A stretch of DNA of 64,000 bases from Longispora fulva (GCF_015751905.1 NZ_JADOUF010000001.1:310001-374000); one strand, 5' to 3'; counted from the stretch's first letter, positions 1 to 8,414 are shown. Numbers and translations: made by a program. The notes: a model not told the origin generated them from the letters alone.

Positions 1-1047
1 CCCGGCTCGGTGCAGTCCGGCGGCTCCTCGACGGCCACCATCGCCACGACAACGGCCGCAGCGGCCGGCACCTACCCGATCACGGTCACCGGCACCGGTA
101 CCACCAACGGCCACAGCGCCAGCTACACCCTGACCGTCACCACCGACCCAGGCCCCTCCGGCAGCATCGTCAACGGGGACTTCGAAACCGGCGACCTGAC
201 CGGCTGGACGAAGGCGGGCACGGCGTCGAATGTGACCAGCCCCGTGCACGGCGGCACGAAGGCGGCGCTCGTCGGGTCGACCACGGCGACGGTGGAGTCG
301 ACGCTGAGCCAGACCTTCACCGCGCCGACCGGGGCGGGCCAGCTGTCCTTCTGGTACAAGATGACCTGCCCCGACACGGTGTACTACGACTGGGCCACCG
401 CCGCGCTGAAGGACAACGCCGCCGGCACCACGACCACGGTCCTCGCCCGCACCTGCTCCACCGACACCGCCTACAAGCAGGTCACCGCCCCCGTCAACGC
501 CGGGGTGAGCTACACATTGACCCTGGTCAACCACGCCGACGGCAACCCCTACGACATCTCGTACACCGCCTTCGACGACGTCACGGTCAGCGGCGGCACC
601 CCGCCCGCCGGCGGGGTCGTCAACGGCGACTACGAGACCGGCGACCTGGGCGGCTGGACGTCGGCCGGCGCCACCGGCAACATCGCGACCCCGGTACACG
701 GCGGAACCCGCGCCGCCCGGATCGGGGCGGTCACCCCGAGCACGGACTCGACCCTGAGCCAGACGTTCACCGCGCCGGCCGGAGCCACCCAGCTGTCGTT
801 CTGGTACAAGATGTCGTGCCCCGACACGGTCGCGTACGCCTGGTTCACCGCGACCCTCAAGGACAACACGACCGGGGCGACGAGCACCCCGCAGGACAAG
901 ATCTGCACCCAGGCGAAGTCCTTCCAGCAGGTCACGGTCCCCGTCACCGCGGGACACTCCTACACCCTCACGTTCACCAACCACGACGACAACTACGCCG
1001 ACGATCCTGTGTACTCGGTCGTCGACGACGTGACAACGACGAGCTAG
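1..1047 (+). CDS. C-terminal part of a secreted protein with two tandem beta-rich modules (5' end outside window)
   Basis: The frame is open to the left edge, so the N-terminal and any catalytic part is missing. About 50 Ser/Thr/Ala-rich residues of Ig-like strand pattern (ending TLTVTT) are followed by two tandem modules of roughly 145 residues (about 54-198 and 203-348 of the visible part). Each starts VNGDFETG or VNGDYETG and repeats the motifs TLSQTFTAP, LSFWYKM, CPDTV and DDVT. By general resemblance these are jelly-roll binding tails of the kind found on actinobacterial secreted proteases and glycosidases; which enzyme this belonged to cannot be seen. A strong hairpin lies 15 nt after the stop. 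Confidence 0.75.
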   Translation, partial: PGSVQSGGSSTATIATTTAAAAGTYPITVTGTGTTNGHSASYTLTVTTDPGPSGSIVNGDFETGDLTGWTKAGTASNVTSPVHGGTKAALVGSTTATVESTLSQTFTAPTGAGQLSFWYKMTCPDTVYYDWATAALKDNAAGTTTTVLARTCSTDTAYKQVTAPVNAGVSYTLTLVNHADGNPYDISYTAFDDVTVSGGTPPAGGVVNGDYETGDLGGWTSAGATGNIATPVHGGTRAARIGAVTPSTDSTLSQTFTAPAGATQLSFWYKMSCPDTVAYAWFTATLKDNTTGATSTPQDKICTQAKSFQQVTVPVTAGHSYTLTFTNHDDNYADDPVYSVVDDVTTTS

Positions 1048-1061
1048 ACCTCGTGAGCTCG

Positions 1062-1096
1062 GAGACCCACGGTGCGGGACACGCACTGTGGGTCTC
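1062..1096. terminator. Bidirectional terminator hairpin
   Basis: Arms of 15 nt (1062-1076 and 1082-1096) pair with a single G-U and a 5-nt loop. It lies between the end of the secreted-protein gene and the converging threonine synthase gene, so it can serve both. Confidence 0.7.
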
Positions 1097-1135
1097 TCCT
1101 CGCTGGATCCGCGGCCGTCGCCGTCCTAGCTGCTG

Positions 1136-2200
1136 TCAGGAGTCCCATCCGAGCGTCCTGGCGACGTCGGCGGTCGCCGCGGACGCCTCCGTCGGCTGGT
1201 AGCCGTCGCGCAGGGACGCCTCGGTGTCCTTGAGGCCGTTGCCGCTGAGCGTGATCACCACGGTCTGGCCCGCCGCGAGCCGCCCGGTGGCGTGCTCCCG
1301 GAGCAGACCGGCGATCCCGGCGGCCGAGGCCGGCTCGGCGAACACCCCGTCGCGGCGCGCCACGGCCCGGTACGCGTCGAAGATCTCCTCATCGGTGACC
1401 GCCCCGATCATTCCTCCGGACTCGTCGCGGGCGGCGATGGCCCCGTCCCAGGTCGCGGGGTTGCCGACCCGGATCGCCGTGGCCTCGGTCGTCGGGTCCG
1501 CGACCGGGACCCCGTGCACCAGCGGCGCGGCTCCGGCGGCCTGGAAGCCCCAGATCCGGGGAAGGGTCGACGCCAGCCCCTCCCGCGCGTAGGTGCGGTA
1601 GCCGCCCCAGGTGGCGGTGATGTTCCCTCCGTTGCCGACGGGCAGGCAGTGGATGTCGGGGGCGCGGCCCAGGGCGTCGACGATCTCGTAGGAGACGGTG
1701 CGTTGTCCGGCGAGCCGCAGTTCGTTGCCGACCGAGTTGACGAGCGCCGCCGGGTGGTGCGCGGCGAGCTCGCGGGCCACGCGCAGGCAGTCGTCGAACG
1801 TGCCCCCGATCTCGACGATCCGGGCGCCGTAGCGGATGGCCTGGGCCAGCTTCCCCAGCGCGATCCGGCCCCGGGGCACGAGCACGACGGCCGCCAGGCC
1901 CGCGCGGGCGGCGTACGCGGCCGCCGAGGCGCTGGTGTTGCCGGTCGAGGCGCAGAGGACGGCCCGCACCCCGGCTGCGGCGGCCGTGCTGACGGCGATC
2001 GTCATTCCCCGGTCCTTGAAGGAACCGGTGGGGTTGGCGCCCTCGACCTTCAGCCACACGTCGCAGTCCGTCAGCGCGGACAGGTGCTCCGAGCGCAGTA
2101 GCGGGGTGGCGCCCTCGTGCAGGGTCACGGCCGGGGTGGTGTCGGAAACGGGTAGCCAGCGTCGGTACGAGCTGTCGATCAGCCCTCGCCACGAACTCAT
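1136..2200 (-). CDS. thrC: Threonine synthase (fold-type II PLP enzyme)
   Basis: Predicted to convert O-phospho-L-homoserine to L-threonine in the cytoplasm. The 354-residue protein has the PLP lysine in SFKDRGM (Lys62), the STGNTSASAAAY loop, a glycine-rich cofactor phosphate loop (PVGNGGNIT) and the C-terminal TLSGNGLKD motif, the pattern and length of short actinobacterial threonine synthases. A longer frame starts at 2257, but the ATG at 2200 is preferred: it begins the conserved N-terminus and lies 7 nt after a TANNNT box (TACGTT on the minus strand), so the mRNA is probably leaderless. It is divergent from an rpiR-ridA pair, and RidA commonly detoxifies enamine products of PLP enzymes. 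A threonine dehydratase-like activity cannot be excluded. Confidence 0.85.
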   Translation of the reverse strand: MSSWRGLIDSSYRRWLPVSDTTPAVTLHEGATPLLRSEHLSALTDCDVWLKVEGANPTGSFKDRGMTIAVSTAAAAGVRAVLCASTGNTSASAAAYAARAGLAAVVLVPRGRIALGKLAQAIRYGARIVEIGGTFDDCLRVARELAAHHPAALVNSVGNELRLAGQRTVSYEIVDALGRAPDIHCLPVGNGGNITATWGGYRTYAREGLASTLPRIWGFQAAGAAPLVHGVPVADPTTEATAIRVGNPATWDGAIAARDESGGMIGAVTDEEIFDAYRAVARRDGVFAEPASAAGIAGLLREHATGRLAAGQTVVITLSGNGLKDTEASLRDGYQPTEASAATADVARTLGWDS

Positions 2201-2207
2201 GGAGGTG

Positions 2208-2257
2208 AACGTAACATGTGTTTCAGACTTTGAGGGATGCCGTGGCCTGTGTAACAT
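2208..2257. promoter_or_regulatory. Divergent, probably leaderless promoters of thrC and rpiR
   Basis: On the minus strand TACGTT (2208-2213) ends 7 nt before the thrC ATG. On the plus strand TAACAT (2252-2257) ends 8 nt before the rpiR ATG. Both fit a TANNNT -10 box that puts the start site at the ATG, and neither gene has a Shine-Dalgarno sequence. GTAACAT occurs twice in direct orientation (2211-2217, 2251-2257), 40 bp apart; this could be a regulator site but partly coincides with the -10 boxes. Confidence 0.5.
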
Positions 2258-2265
2258 TCGTAAGC

Positions 2266-3096
2266 ATGACGTCTCGCCCGGTGCAGGCCCACCTCGCCGA
2301 GGTCTACGCCACCCTCCCGCACGGCGAGCAGGCCGTGGCCCGTGTCCTGCTCGACGACCACCCCTTCGCGGCGCTCGGCTCCCTGCGCACCCTCGCCGAG
2401 CGCGCCGGGGTCAGCGCGCCGACCGCGTCGCGGCTCGTGGCCCGCCTCGGCTTCGCCAGCTTCGCCGACTTCCAGGCCACCGTGCGGGCCGCCGCACGCG
2501 ACCACGACCGCTCCCGCCTGCACGAGTTCGTCACCCGACTCCCCGACGCGCACAGCGCGGCCGAGGACCTACGGGCCGGGCTGAACGGCACCCTGGCGGC
2601 CATGACCGAACAGCTCCTGTCGGCCTCTGCGACCCTGCTGGCCGAGGCCGGACACGTGTGGGGGGTGGGCGGCCCCCTGAGCGGACTCGCCGCCGAGTAC
2701 CTGGTCCGGCAACTGTCAGCTCTTCGCCCCGGCGTGCGCGCCGTGCCCGACCCCACGTCCGAACGCGTCCGGGTCCTGCTCGACCTGGGGCCGACCGACC
2801 TCATCGTCGCCTACGACTTCCGTCGCTACTCACCCTCCACGGCCGTGTTCGTCCGCACCGCCCGCACCCGCCGGGCTCGACTGCTCCTCATCACCGACGC
2901 CTGGGAGTCACCACTCGCCGAGGAGGCCGAGCTCCTGATCCGCCTGCCCCGGGACGCCGCGGGCCCCGTCGCACCGCTCACCCACGAGGTCGCGGTGACC
3001 GAACTCCTCCTGGTCGCCACAGCCGCCCGACTCAGCGCGTCGACCCGACTGGCCACTCTCGACTCGATCGCCCAGACCCTCCAGGGCGCCGACTGA
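2266..3096 (+). CDS. MurR/RpiR family transcriptional regulator
   Basis: A 276-residue cytoplasmic regulator. Residues about 1-80 form the RpiR-type helix-turn-helix (LRTLAERAGVSAPTASRLVARLGF) and residues about 120-270 resemble a SIS domain, the fold that binds phosphosugars in this family. The ATG at 2266 is chosen over 2218 because the protein then begins just before the conserved HTH region and sits correctly behind a leaderless -10 box. It is followed after 60 nt by ridA and diverges from thrC, so it probably controls one or both. The ligand is unknown. Confidence 0.85.
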   Translation: MTSRPVQAHLAEVYATLPHGEQAVARVLLDDHPFAALGSLRTLAERAGVSAPTASRLVARLGFASFADFQATVRAAARDHDRSRLHEFVTRLPDAHSAAEDLRAGLNGTLAAMTEQLLSASATLLAEAGHVWGVGGPLSGLAAEYLVRQLSALRPGVRAVPDPTSERVRVLLDLGPTDLIVAYDFRRYSPSTAVFVRTARTRRARLLLITDAWESPLAEEAELLIRLPRDAAGPVAPLTHEVAVTELLLVATAARLSASTRLATLDSIAQTLQGAD

Positions 3097-3135
3097 CGTG
3101 CCGGTCGCGCCCGCTCTCACCCACTCACCGCTGAG

Positions 3136-3154
3136 CAACGAAGGGGGTTCGTTG
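3136..3154 (+). promoter_or_regulatory. Inverted repeat holding the ridA ribosome-binding site in its loop
   Basis: CAACGAA and TTCGTTG form a perfect 7-bp inverted repeat around GGGGG, and the ridA ATG follows at 3157. The purine-rich ribosome-binding sequence (GAAGGGGG) is thus split between a stem arm and the 5-nt loop. It may tune translation or be an operator; no experiment is implied. Confidence 0.4.
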
Positions 3155-3156
3155 AG

Positions 3157-3552
3157 ATGTCTCTCGACATCATCCAACCCGAGGACCTGGACAGGCCCGA
3201 GACCTACTCCCACGTCATCGTCGCGACCGGCGGCCGGATGGTCTTCCTCGCCGGACAGATGTCCGACGACCGTGACGGCAACCTCGTCGCCCCCGGCGAC
3301 CTGGCGGCCCAGGCGCGGCAGGTGTTCGCCAACCTCGGCCGCGCCCTGACCGCTGCAGGGGCCCGACCGGACCAGGTCACCAGGATCGGCATCTACGTCG
3401 TCGACCACCAGCGGGAGTACCTGCCCGTCATCGAAGCCGCACGGGTCGCCCTGTTCGGAGCCCACAAACCCACAGACACCCTTCTCGGGGTACAGACGCT
3501 GGCCGCACCCGGCTACCTGATTGAGGTCGACGCGATCGCCATCCTCGACTGA
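3157..3552 (+). CDS. ridA: RidA family reactive-intermediate deaminase
   Basis: A 131-residue protein of the YjgF/YER057c/UK114 family, which as a trimer hydrolyses the enamine/imine intermediates released by PLP enzymes such as threonine or serine dehydratase. Visible family features are the N-terminal VATGGRMVFLAGQ strand, the VTRIGIYVVD segment with the usual helix before it, and the C-terminal LIEVDAIAIL motif. In canonical RidA an Arg near residue 105 binds the substrate carboxylate; here the equivalent stretch reads LGVQTLAAPGYLIEV without that Arg, so this is more likely one of the Rid subfamilies than archetypal RidA. It is probably co-transcribed with the preceding regulator. Confidence 0.8.
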   Translation: MSLDIIQPEDLDRPETYSHVIVATGGRMVFLAGQMSDDRDGNLVAPGDLAAQARQVFANLGRALTAAGARPDQVTRIGIYVVDHQREYLPVIEAARVALFGAHKPTDTLLGVQTLAAPGYLIEVDAIAILD

Positions 3553-3565
3553 GCCGGCCGAACAG

Positions 3566-3604
3566 GAATGGGGTGCCCCGACCGGTTGTCGGGGCACCCC
3601 ATTC
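3566..3604. terminator. Bidirectional terminator, perfect 17-bp stem
   Basis: The arms 3566-3582 and 3588-3604 are perfectly complementary around a 5-nt loop. It lies between ridA and the converging S1 peptidase gene. Confidence 0.85.
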
Positions 3605-3612
3605 GTCTTTGG

Positions 3613-5124
3613 TCAGGGCTTGGTCACCGCCAGGGTGTAGCTGCCCGTGCCGCTGTCAGCCACGACCTTGTACACGTAGTACCCGGCGGTTCCGTTGTAG
3701 CTGACGCTCTCGCTGGAGGTCGAGCCGTTGGAGGTGGCCACGGTGTCCCAGGTGCTGGTAGAACTATTCCACTTCTGTAGGTACAGGTCGAAGTCAGCGC
3801 CCGAGGCGGGGCCGGTCAGGCAGGCCTTGTGGGTCCCGGAAGCGGTGGACTCGTAGTACGTGCCGTTCGGCTCGTACTTCGTGGTCGTCGAGCTGGTCAG
3901 CGAGCCGGAGTAGCTGGACTGGTAGCCGGAGCAGCCCGTCGCCGGCGGGGGAGTGCTTCCGCCTCCGGTGTAGAGGGTCAGGCCGTAGGCGGTCAGGGCC
4001 TCGTTCACCGGCTCGAAGTACGCCTCGTGGGTGGTGACGTGGCAGCCGTTGGTGGTGCCGCCCTCGTGCAGGCCGACGGCTGTGGTCCCGGAGACCCAGG
4101 AGCCGCCGGAGTCACCTGCCTCCGAGCAGGCGTCGGATTTCGTCAGGCCGGTGACGGTGATGGATCCGTAGTTGACGGAGTAGTTGAGCTGTGTGACCGT
4201 GCCGCAGTGCCACTGGGTGGTCTGGCCCGACCGGCACACCGACTGGCCGACGACGGTCTCGCCGCTGCCCGTGACCGTGATGTCGCCGTTGCCGTACCCG
4301 TTGACGACCGCCGACAGGTTCCAGTTCGCCGAGGTGACGTCGACCCGGCCGTAGTCGCCGGTCGAGCCGTTGGTGCTGGCCCCGGAGACGCCGAGCTGGC
4401 TGCCGTCCTTGCCGTACGCGGCCTGGCTCGTCGTGTAGTCGTTCGTGCAGTGCCCGGCGGTCAGGAAGTGCTTGCCGCCGGTGGAGTCGGTGGCCGCGAA
4501 CCCGATCGAGCAGTTGCTCTCGGTGCCCGGGGTCCACGCGTCCCCACCCCGGACGTCCCCGCCCTGCTGCTGCGGCGAGGAGTCGGTCTCGACCACCCGG
4601 ACGGCCCCGTCAAGGCCTCTGAGCTGCGCGGACAGCCCGGCGGGAGCGGTGGTGCGGTTCACGGTCACGACGACAGCGTTGTCCCGGGCGTCGGTGCCCC
4701 AGCCGTTGACACCGGAGGGCTTGTCCCGGTCGACGAGCGCCGCGACGGCCGACGCGGCTTGGTCGAGGTGCCGCTGGTCGTAGCGGACGAGGGTCGGGCG
4801 GGCCCCGACCTTGCGCGCCTGGTCGGCCGCTGACTGGTCGGTGACGGCGACGCCGAGCGCGCCGGTCGCGGCGTCGTACCACATGCCGGCTTGGCGATCG
4901 CCGAGCGCCAAGCGGACGGCCTTGGCGGTGCGGTGCGCGGTCGTCTCGTGTGCTACCCGGTCGCGGGCCTGCGCGGTGGTCAGTCCGAGGTCGCGCTGCA
5001 TCGCTGCGAGCATCCCCGGCGAGGCCAGTCCCGAGGGCGGCGGGGCCGACCAGGCCGGGGCGGATCCGGTGGCTGTGACCACCAGGAGGCCGGCGGCGAC
5101 GAGAAGAGTGCGGGATCGCGACAT
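3613..5124 (-). CDS. Secreted S1 family serine endopeptidase with propeptide and C-terminal PPC-like domain
   Basis: An extracellular protease of the alpha-lytic protease/streptogrisin type, 503 residues. In order: Sec signal peptide (about 1-27), a propeptide (about 28-190) of the family's folding-chaperone kind, and a chymotrypsin-fold domain with His225 (TAGHC), Asp257 (GDYGR) and Ser339 (GDSGG). A TPPPATG linker follows, then about 105 residues resembling the bacterial pre-peptidase C-terminal fold (DFDLYLQKW, SGTGSYTLAV), which probably binds substrate. Paired Cys residues suggest disulfides. AAGGAG precedes the ATG. It converges on ridA with a shared terminator. Confidence 0.9.
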   Translation of the reverse strand: MSRSRTLLVAAGLLVVTATGSAPAWSAPPPSGLASPGMLAAMQRDLGLTTAQARDRVAHETTAHRTAKAVRLALGDRQAGMWYDAATGALGVAVTDQSAADQARKVGARPTLVRYDQRHLDQAASAVAALVDRDKPSGVNGWGTDARDNAVVVTVNRTTAPAGLSAQLRGLDGAVRVVETDSSPQQQGGDVRGGDAWTPGTESNCSIGFAATDSTGGKHFLTAGHCTNDYTTSQAAYGKDGSQLGVSGASTNGSTGDYGRVDVTSANWNLSAVVNGYGNGDITVTGSGETVVGQSVCRSGQTTQWHCGTVTQLNYSVNYGSITVTGLTKSDACSEAGDSGGSWVSGTTAVGLHEGGTTNGCHVTTHEAYFEPVNEALTAYGLTLYTGGGSTPPPATGCSGYQSSYSGSLTSSTTTKYEPNGTYYESTASGTHKACLTGPASGADFDLYLQKWNSSTSTWDTVATSNGSTSSESVSYNGTAGYYVYKVVADSGTGSYTLAVTKP

Positions 5125-5507
5125 GAACGGCTCCTTGGTTCTGGGTGAACGCCTTCCCCCGAGGGCTAGGTGCCGATCAGCATCACCGCAGGGTGCCGTC
5201 CGTTGATACCGGGGAAACCCTTGCCCTCACAATCAGCGACATCCAAAATGCGGACAGATAGCGAAGGTTCGGGAGTCAAGGAACACCCAGGGTCACATGG
5301 CAGCCGGAGAAGCTCCGGTGGGACGAAAGGGGCTCGTCCCCACGCCAGCCTGACCGGTGGTCGGGATCGGGCTCCCCGGTCTCCGGACGGCCCTACCGAG
5401 AAGTGCGACGTCGGCCCCGGCTACCGGGGTGCCGCACACCGTGATCCCGGGCCTCGACGCGGCCGTGTCGGCGGGATCCGCCGGTGTCGAACCCTGAGGA
5501 CGGGCCC
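5125..5507. other. Intergenic region upstream of the protease gene, with two small hairpins
   Basis: No convincing gene is seen in 383 nt. CCGGAG-AAG-CTCCGG (about 5304-5318) and GGGACGA...TCGTCCC (5320-5340) form adjacent hairpins, possibly a terminator for the response-regulator operon that ends at 5508. The protease promoter must lie in the left part; no box was clear enough to call. Confidence 0.4.
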
Positions 5508-6182
5508 CTAGATCAGTCCTGCGTCGTGGATGCAGATGGCGATCTGTACCCGGTTGGTGACGTGCATCTTCTCGAACAGCCGGGTCACGTGCGCCTTGAT
5601 CGTCGGGACCGACAGGAACAGCGCTGCGGCGATCTCGGCGTTGGACAGCCCCTGGCCGACGAAGATCGCCACCTCCCGCTCGCGCTCGGTGAGCGTGGCC
5701 AGTCGGGCGGTGGCTTGGGTGGCGCGGTCGTCGGGGCGGCCCCGGTCCCGGAGTTGGCGGACCAGTGTCGAGGTCGCCGAGGGCGAGAGCATCGGCTCGC
5801 CGTGGACGACCTTGCGGATGGCGTCGATGATCTGTTCGGGCGGGGTGTCCTTGAGCAGGAACCCGTCCGCGCCGGAGGCGATCGCGTCGACGACGTACTC
5901 GTCGGCGTCGAAGGTGGTCAGCACGATCACGCGCGGCGGTCGCGGGTCGGCGAGCAGGTGCCGGGTCGCCTCGAGCCCGTCGAGGACCGGCATCCGGATG
6001 TCCATCAGGACCACGTCGGGCCGCAGGGAGCGCGCCGCCGCGACCGCTGCGCGACCGTCGGCAGCCTCGCCCACGACCTCGATGTCTGGCTGACCGCCCA
6101 GCATGAGCCCCAGCGCGGAGCGCACCAGCGGGTCGTCGTCGGCCAGCAGCACCCGGGTCGGCCCGGTTCTCACGTGGTCCAT
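5508..6182 (-). CDS. NarL/LuxR-type response regulator
   Basis: A 224-residue two-component regulator. The receiver domain (about 8-125) has the acidic pair Asp16/Asp17, the phospho-accepting Asp61 (VVLMDIRMP) and the LKD lysine. A LuxR-type HTH follows at about 155-220 (LTEREREVAIFVGQGLSNAEIAAALFLS and the recognition segment VKAH-like TIKAHVTRLF). It overlaps the kinase gene by 13 nt, so the two are translated together. The likely target is the divergent ABC transporter promoter, where GTAGG half-sites occur. Confidence 0.9.
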   Translation of the reverse strand: MDHVRTGPTRVLLADDDPLVRSALGLMLGGQPDIEVVGEAADGRAAVAAARSLRPDVVLMDIRMPVLDGLEATRHLLADPRPPRVIVLTTFDADEYVVDAIASGADGFLLKDTPPEQIIDAIRKVVHGEPMLSPSATSTLVRQLRDRGRPDDRATQATARLATLTEREREVAIFVGQGLSNAEIAAALFLSVPTIKAHVTRLFEKMHVTNRVQIAICIHDAGLI

Positions 6183-7375
6183 GGTATCCAGCCGTGCAGG
6201 ACGAAGACCGCGTTCTCGCGCGCGTGGGTGAGGTGTCCGCCCTGCACCGTGGCCCGTTCGGCGAGTCCGATCAGCCCGAGCCCCGAGCCGGGGGCGGCGG
6301 TCGCCGTGGAGCCGAAGCCCAGGGCGTTGCGCAGCACGATGTCGATGCCCCGCTCGGGGTCACCGCTCAGCTCGATGGATACCAACGCTCCTGGGGCGTG
6401 TTTGCGCGCGTTGGTCAGCCCCTCCTGCACGATCCGGAATGTCGTGCGGCCCGCCGCGTCGGACACGGTGTCCCGGGGGTCGATGCGGTCGTGGAACTCG
6501 ATGTTCATGCCCGACTGGCGGGCCTCGGTGACGAGGCTGTCGAGGTCGGCGTAGGTGGGCTGTGGCGGTCGGACCGACCGGCCGTCGTCGGGCTCGCGCA
6601 GGACGCCGAGGATGTCGCGCAGCTCGATCAGGGCGGCGTTCGCCTGCTCCTGGATCACCCGGACTTGACCACGCAGTTCCCCGGCGGTCAGGTCGCCCCG
6701 GATGGCGATCGCGCCCGCCTGCATCGACACCCGCGAGATCCGGTGGGCGAGCACGTCGTGCATCTCCCGGGCGATCGCGGCCCGTTCGTTGGCGCGGGCC
6801 GTGGCGACCCGCAGGTCGCGGTCGGCCTCCGCCGCCTGGGCCCGTTCGCGCAGGGTCCACAGCAGTTCGCGCCGCGAGCCGATGTACATGCCCACGCCCA
6901 GGAAGGCCGAGGTCACGACGACCTGGGCGACGAGGCCCGCCTCTCGCGGGCTGGCGGTGGGGGCGTCTGTTCCCACCGAGTAGCTGAATCCTTTGGCCGT
7001 GTCGGGCTGGGTCCAGCCGTGCGCCTCCGCGGCGAGGACCCACAGCACGCCGAGCGCGAGGATCCGGCCGATCCGGCGGCGGGTGGCGAACGACACCGCC
7101 GCGAGCAGGGCCGGGCCGATGGCGACCGCCGACACCGCGCCGGCGGCGGCCAGTACCAGCGCGATGCCGAACGGCCACCGCCGCCGCAGGAACACCAGCC
7201 CGAACGCCGCCAGCCCGACCGCGAGATCGAGCCAGAACAACGGCCGGTGGTCCCGCCACTGGGCCGACCACAGCACGCTCCAGGCGACAAGCGACACCAG
7301 CAGGCACAATGCGAGCCGCCACGTGTGCGAGTACCAGCGCAGGGCTGGCTGGTAGGCGGGCGAACTGTCCTGCAT
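6170..7375 (-). CDS. Sensor histidine kinase of the HisKA_3 (NarX/DesK-like) class
   Basis: A 401-residue membrane kinase. Four to five hydrophobic segments cover residues about 20-170. The dimerisation/phosphoacceptor motif AIAREMHDVLAH places the phosphorylated His at 206, and the C-terminal HATPase has the N-box-like LTNARKHA and the GLGLIGLAERA G-box. The ATG at 7375 is chosen rather than 7435: TAACAT lies 7 nt upstream, which fits a leaderless start. It is paired with the overlapping response regulator and diverges from an ABC exporter operon, an arrangement typical of modules sensing cell-envelope stress or antimicrobials. Confidence 0.88.
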   Translation of the reverse strand: MQDSSPAYQPALRWYSHTWRLALCLLVSLVAWSVLWSAQWRDHRPLFWLDLAVGLAAFGLVFLRRRWPFGIALVLAAAGAVSAVAIGPALLAAVSFATRRRIGRILALGVLWVLAAEAHGWTQPDTAKGFSYSVGTDAPTASPREAGLVAQVVVTSAFLGVGMYIGSRRELLWTLRERAQAAEADRDLRVATARANERAAIAREMHDVLAHRISRVSMQAGAIAIRGDLTAGELRGQVRVIQEQANAALIELRDILGVLREPDDGRSVRPPQPTYADLDSLVTEARQSGMNIEFHDRIDPRDTVSDAAGRTTFRIVQEGLTNARKHAPGALVSIELSGDPERGIDIVLRNALGFGSTATAAPGSGLGLIGLAERATVQGGHLTHARENAVFVLHGWIPWTT

Positions 7376-7394
7376 TCCCAAGATGTTACGGACC

Positions 7395-7448
7395 GTAGGT
7401 CGGCCGGAGCACCGCCTCAGGTCGCAGACCAGCACCTACTTTGGTAGG
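7395..7448. promoter_or_regulatory. Candidate response-regulator site (three GTAGG half-sites)
   Basis: Between the kinase and ABC transporter genes, CCTAC-TTTG-GTAGG (7435-7448) is a perfect inverted repeat and a third GTAGG occurs at 7395-7399. TACTTT (7437-7442) fits a -10 box for the ABC operon. That the NarL-type regulator binds here is inference. Confidence 0.4.
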
Positions 7449-7508
7449 GGTCAGGTCCCGACCCTGGATCCTGGTGGCCGTTCGTCACTCTCCGCAATCA
7501 TCGTTCCT

Positions 7509-8414
7509 ATGATCAGGATCGAGCACCTCACCAAGACCTACGGCGACTACACCGCCGTCAATGATGTGTCGTTTGTTTGCCGGCCGGGCCGGGTGACCGG
7601 TTTTCTCGGGCCCAACGGGGCGGGCAAGACGACGACGATGCGGATCATGGTCGGGCTGACGACCCCTACGAGGGGACGGGTCACTCTCGGCGGGCACCGG
7701 TTCGACCAGATCCCCAACCCCGGCCGTCACGTCGGGGTATTGCTTGACGCCAGCGCCCAGCACGCCGGCCGCACCGGCCGCGAGGTGCTCAGCCTCGGCG
7801 CCCGGCTGATGGGCCTGCCCGCCGCGCGGGTCGAGGAGATGCTCGACATGGTCTCGCTCACCGACACCGAGGCCGGGCGTCGGGTCCGTGACTACTCCCT
7901 CGGCATGCGCCAGCGCCTGGGCATGGCACACGCCCTGCTGGGCGACCCGTCGGTGCTGATCCTGGACGAGCCGGCCAACGGCCTGGACCCCGCGGGCATC
8001 CGCTGGATGCGCGGCGTGCTCAAGGGGTACGCCGACCGCGGCGGCACGGTGCTGCTGTCCAGCCACCTGCTCAACGAGGTCGAGCTCGTCGCCGACGACA
8101 TCGTGATGATCGGCCGCGGCCGCATCGTCGCCCAGGGCACCGCCCAGGAACTCGCCCGCACCGGCGGCACCCTCGTCCGCGCCGCGGACCGCACCGCCCT
8201 GGCCCACGCGCTGAACGCGGCCGACATCACGTTCACCCCCCTCGCCGACGGCCTACGCGCCGACGCACCCGCGGCACGGATCGGCCAGATCACCACGACC
8301 GCCCAGATCCCCCTGACCGAGCTGCGCCCCGCCGACGGCGGCCTCGAGGATCTCTTCCTCGAACTCACCGCCGGCACCCAGCGCGAGACTGTCACCCAAG
8401 GAGTCACCGCATGA
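7509..8414 (+). CDS. ABC transporter ATP-binding protein (drug/antibiotic exporter type)
   Basis: A single-domain ATPase of 301 residues: Walker A GPNGAGKTT (about 34-42), a degenerate signature YSLGMRQRL, Walker B LILDEPANGLD and the switch His in LLSSHLL. The roughly 80-residue C-terminal extension is typical of exporters of the CcmA/BcrA group. The ATG at 7509 starts the conserved MIRIEHLTKTYG; a longer frame from 7383 would run into the kinase promoter. It overlaps the permease gene by ATGA. Confidence 0.9.
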   Translation: MIRIEHLTKTYGDYTAVNDVSFVCRPGRVTGFLGPNGAGKTTTMRIMVGLTTPTRGRVTLGGHRFDQIPNPGRHVGVLLDASAQHAGRTGREVLSLGARLMGLPAARVEEMLDMVSLTDTEAGRRVRDYSLGMRQRLGMAHALLGDPSVLILDEPANGLDPAGIRWMRGVLKGYADRGGTVLLSSHLLNEVELVADDIVMIGRGRIVAQGTAQELARTGGTLVRAADRTALAHALNAADITFTPLADGLRADAPAARIGQITTTAQIPLTELRPADGGLEDLFLELTAGTQRETVTQGVTA

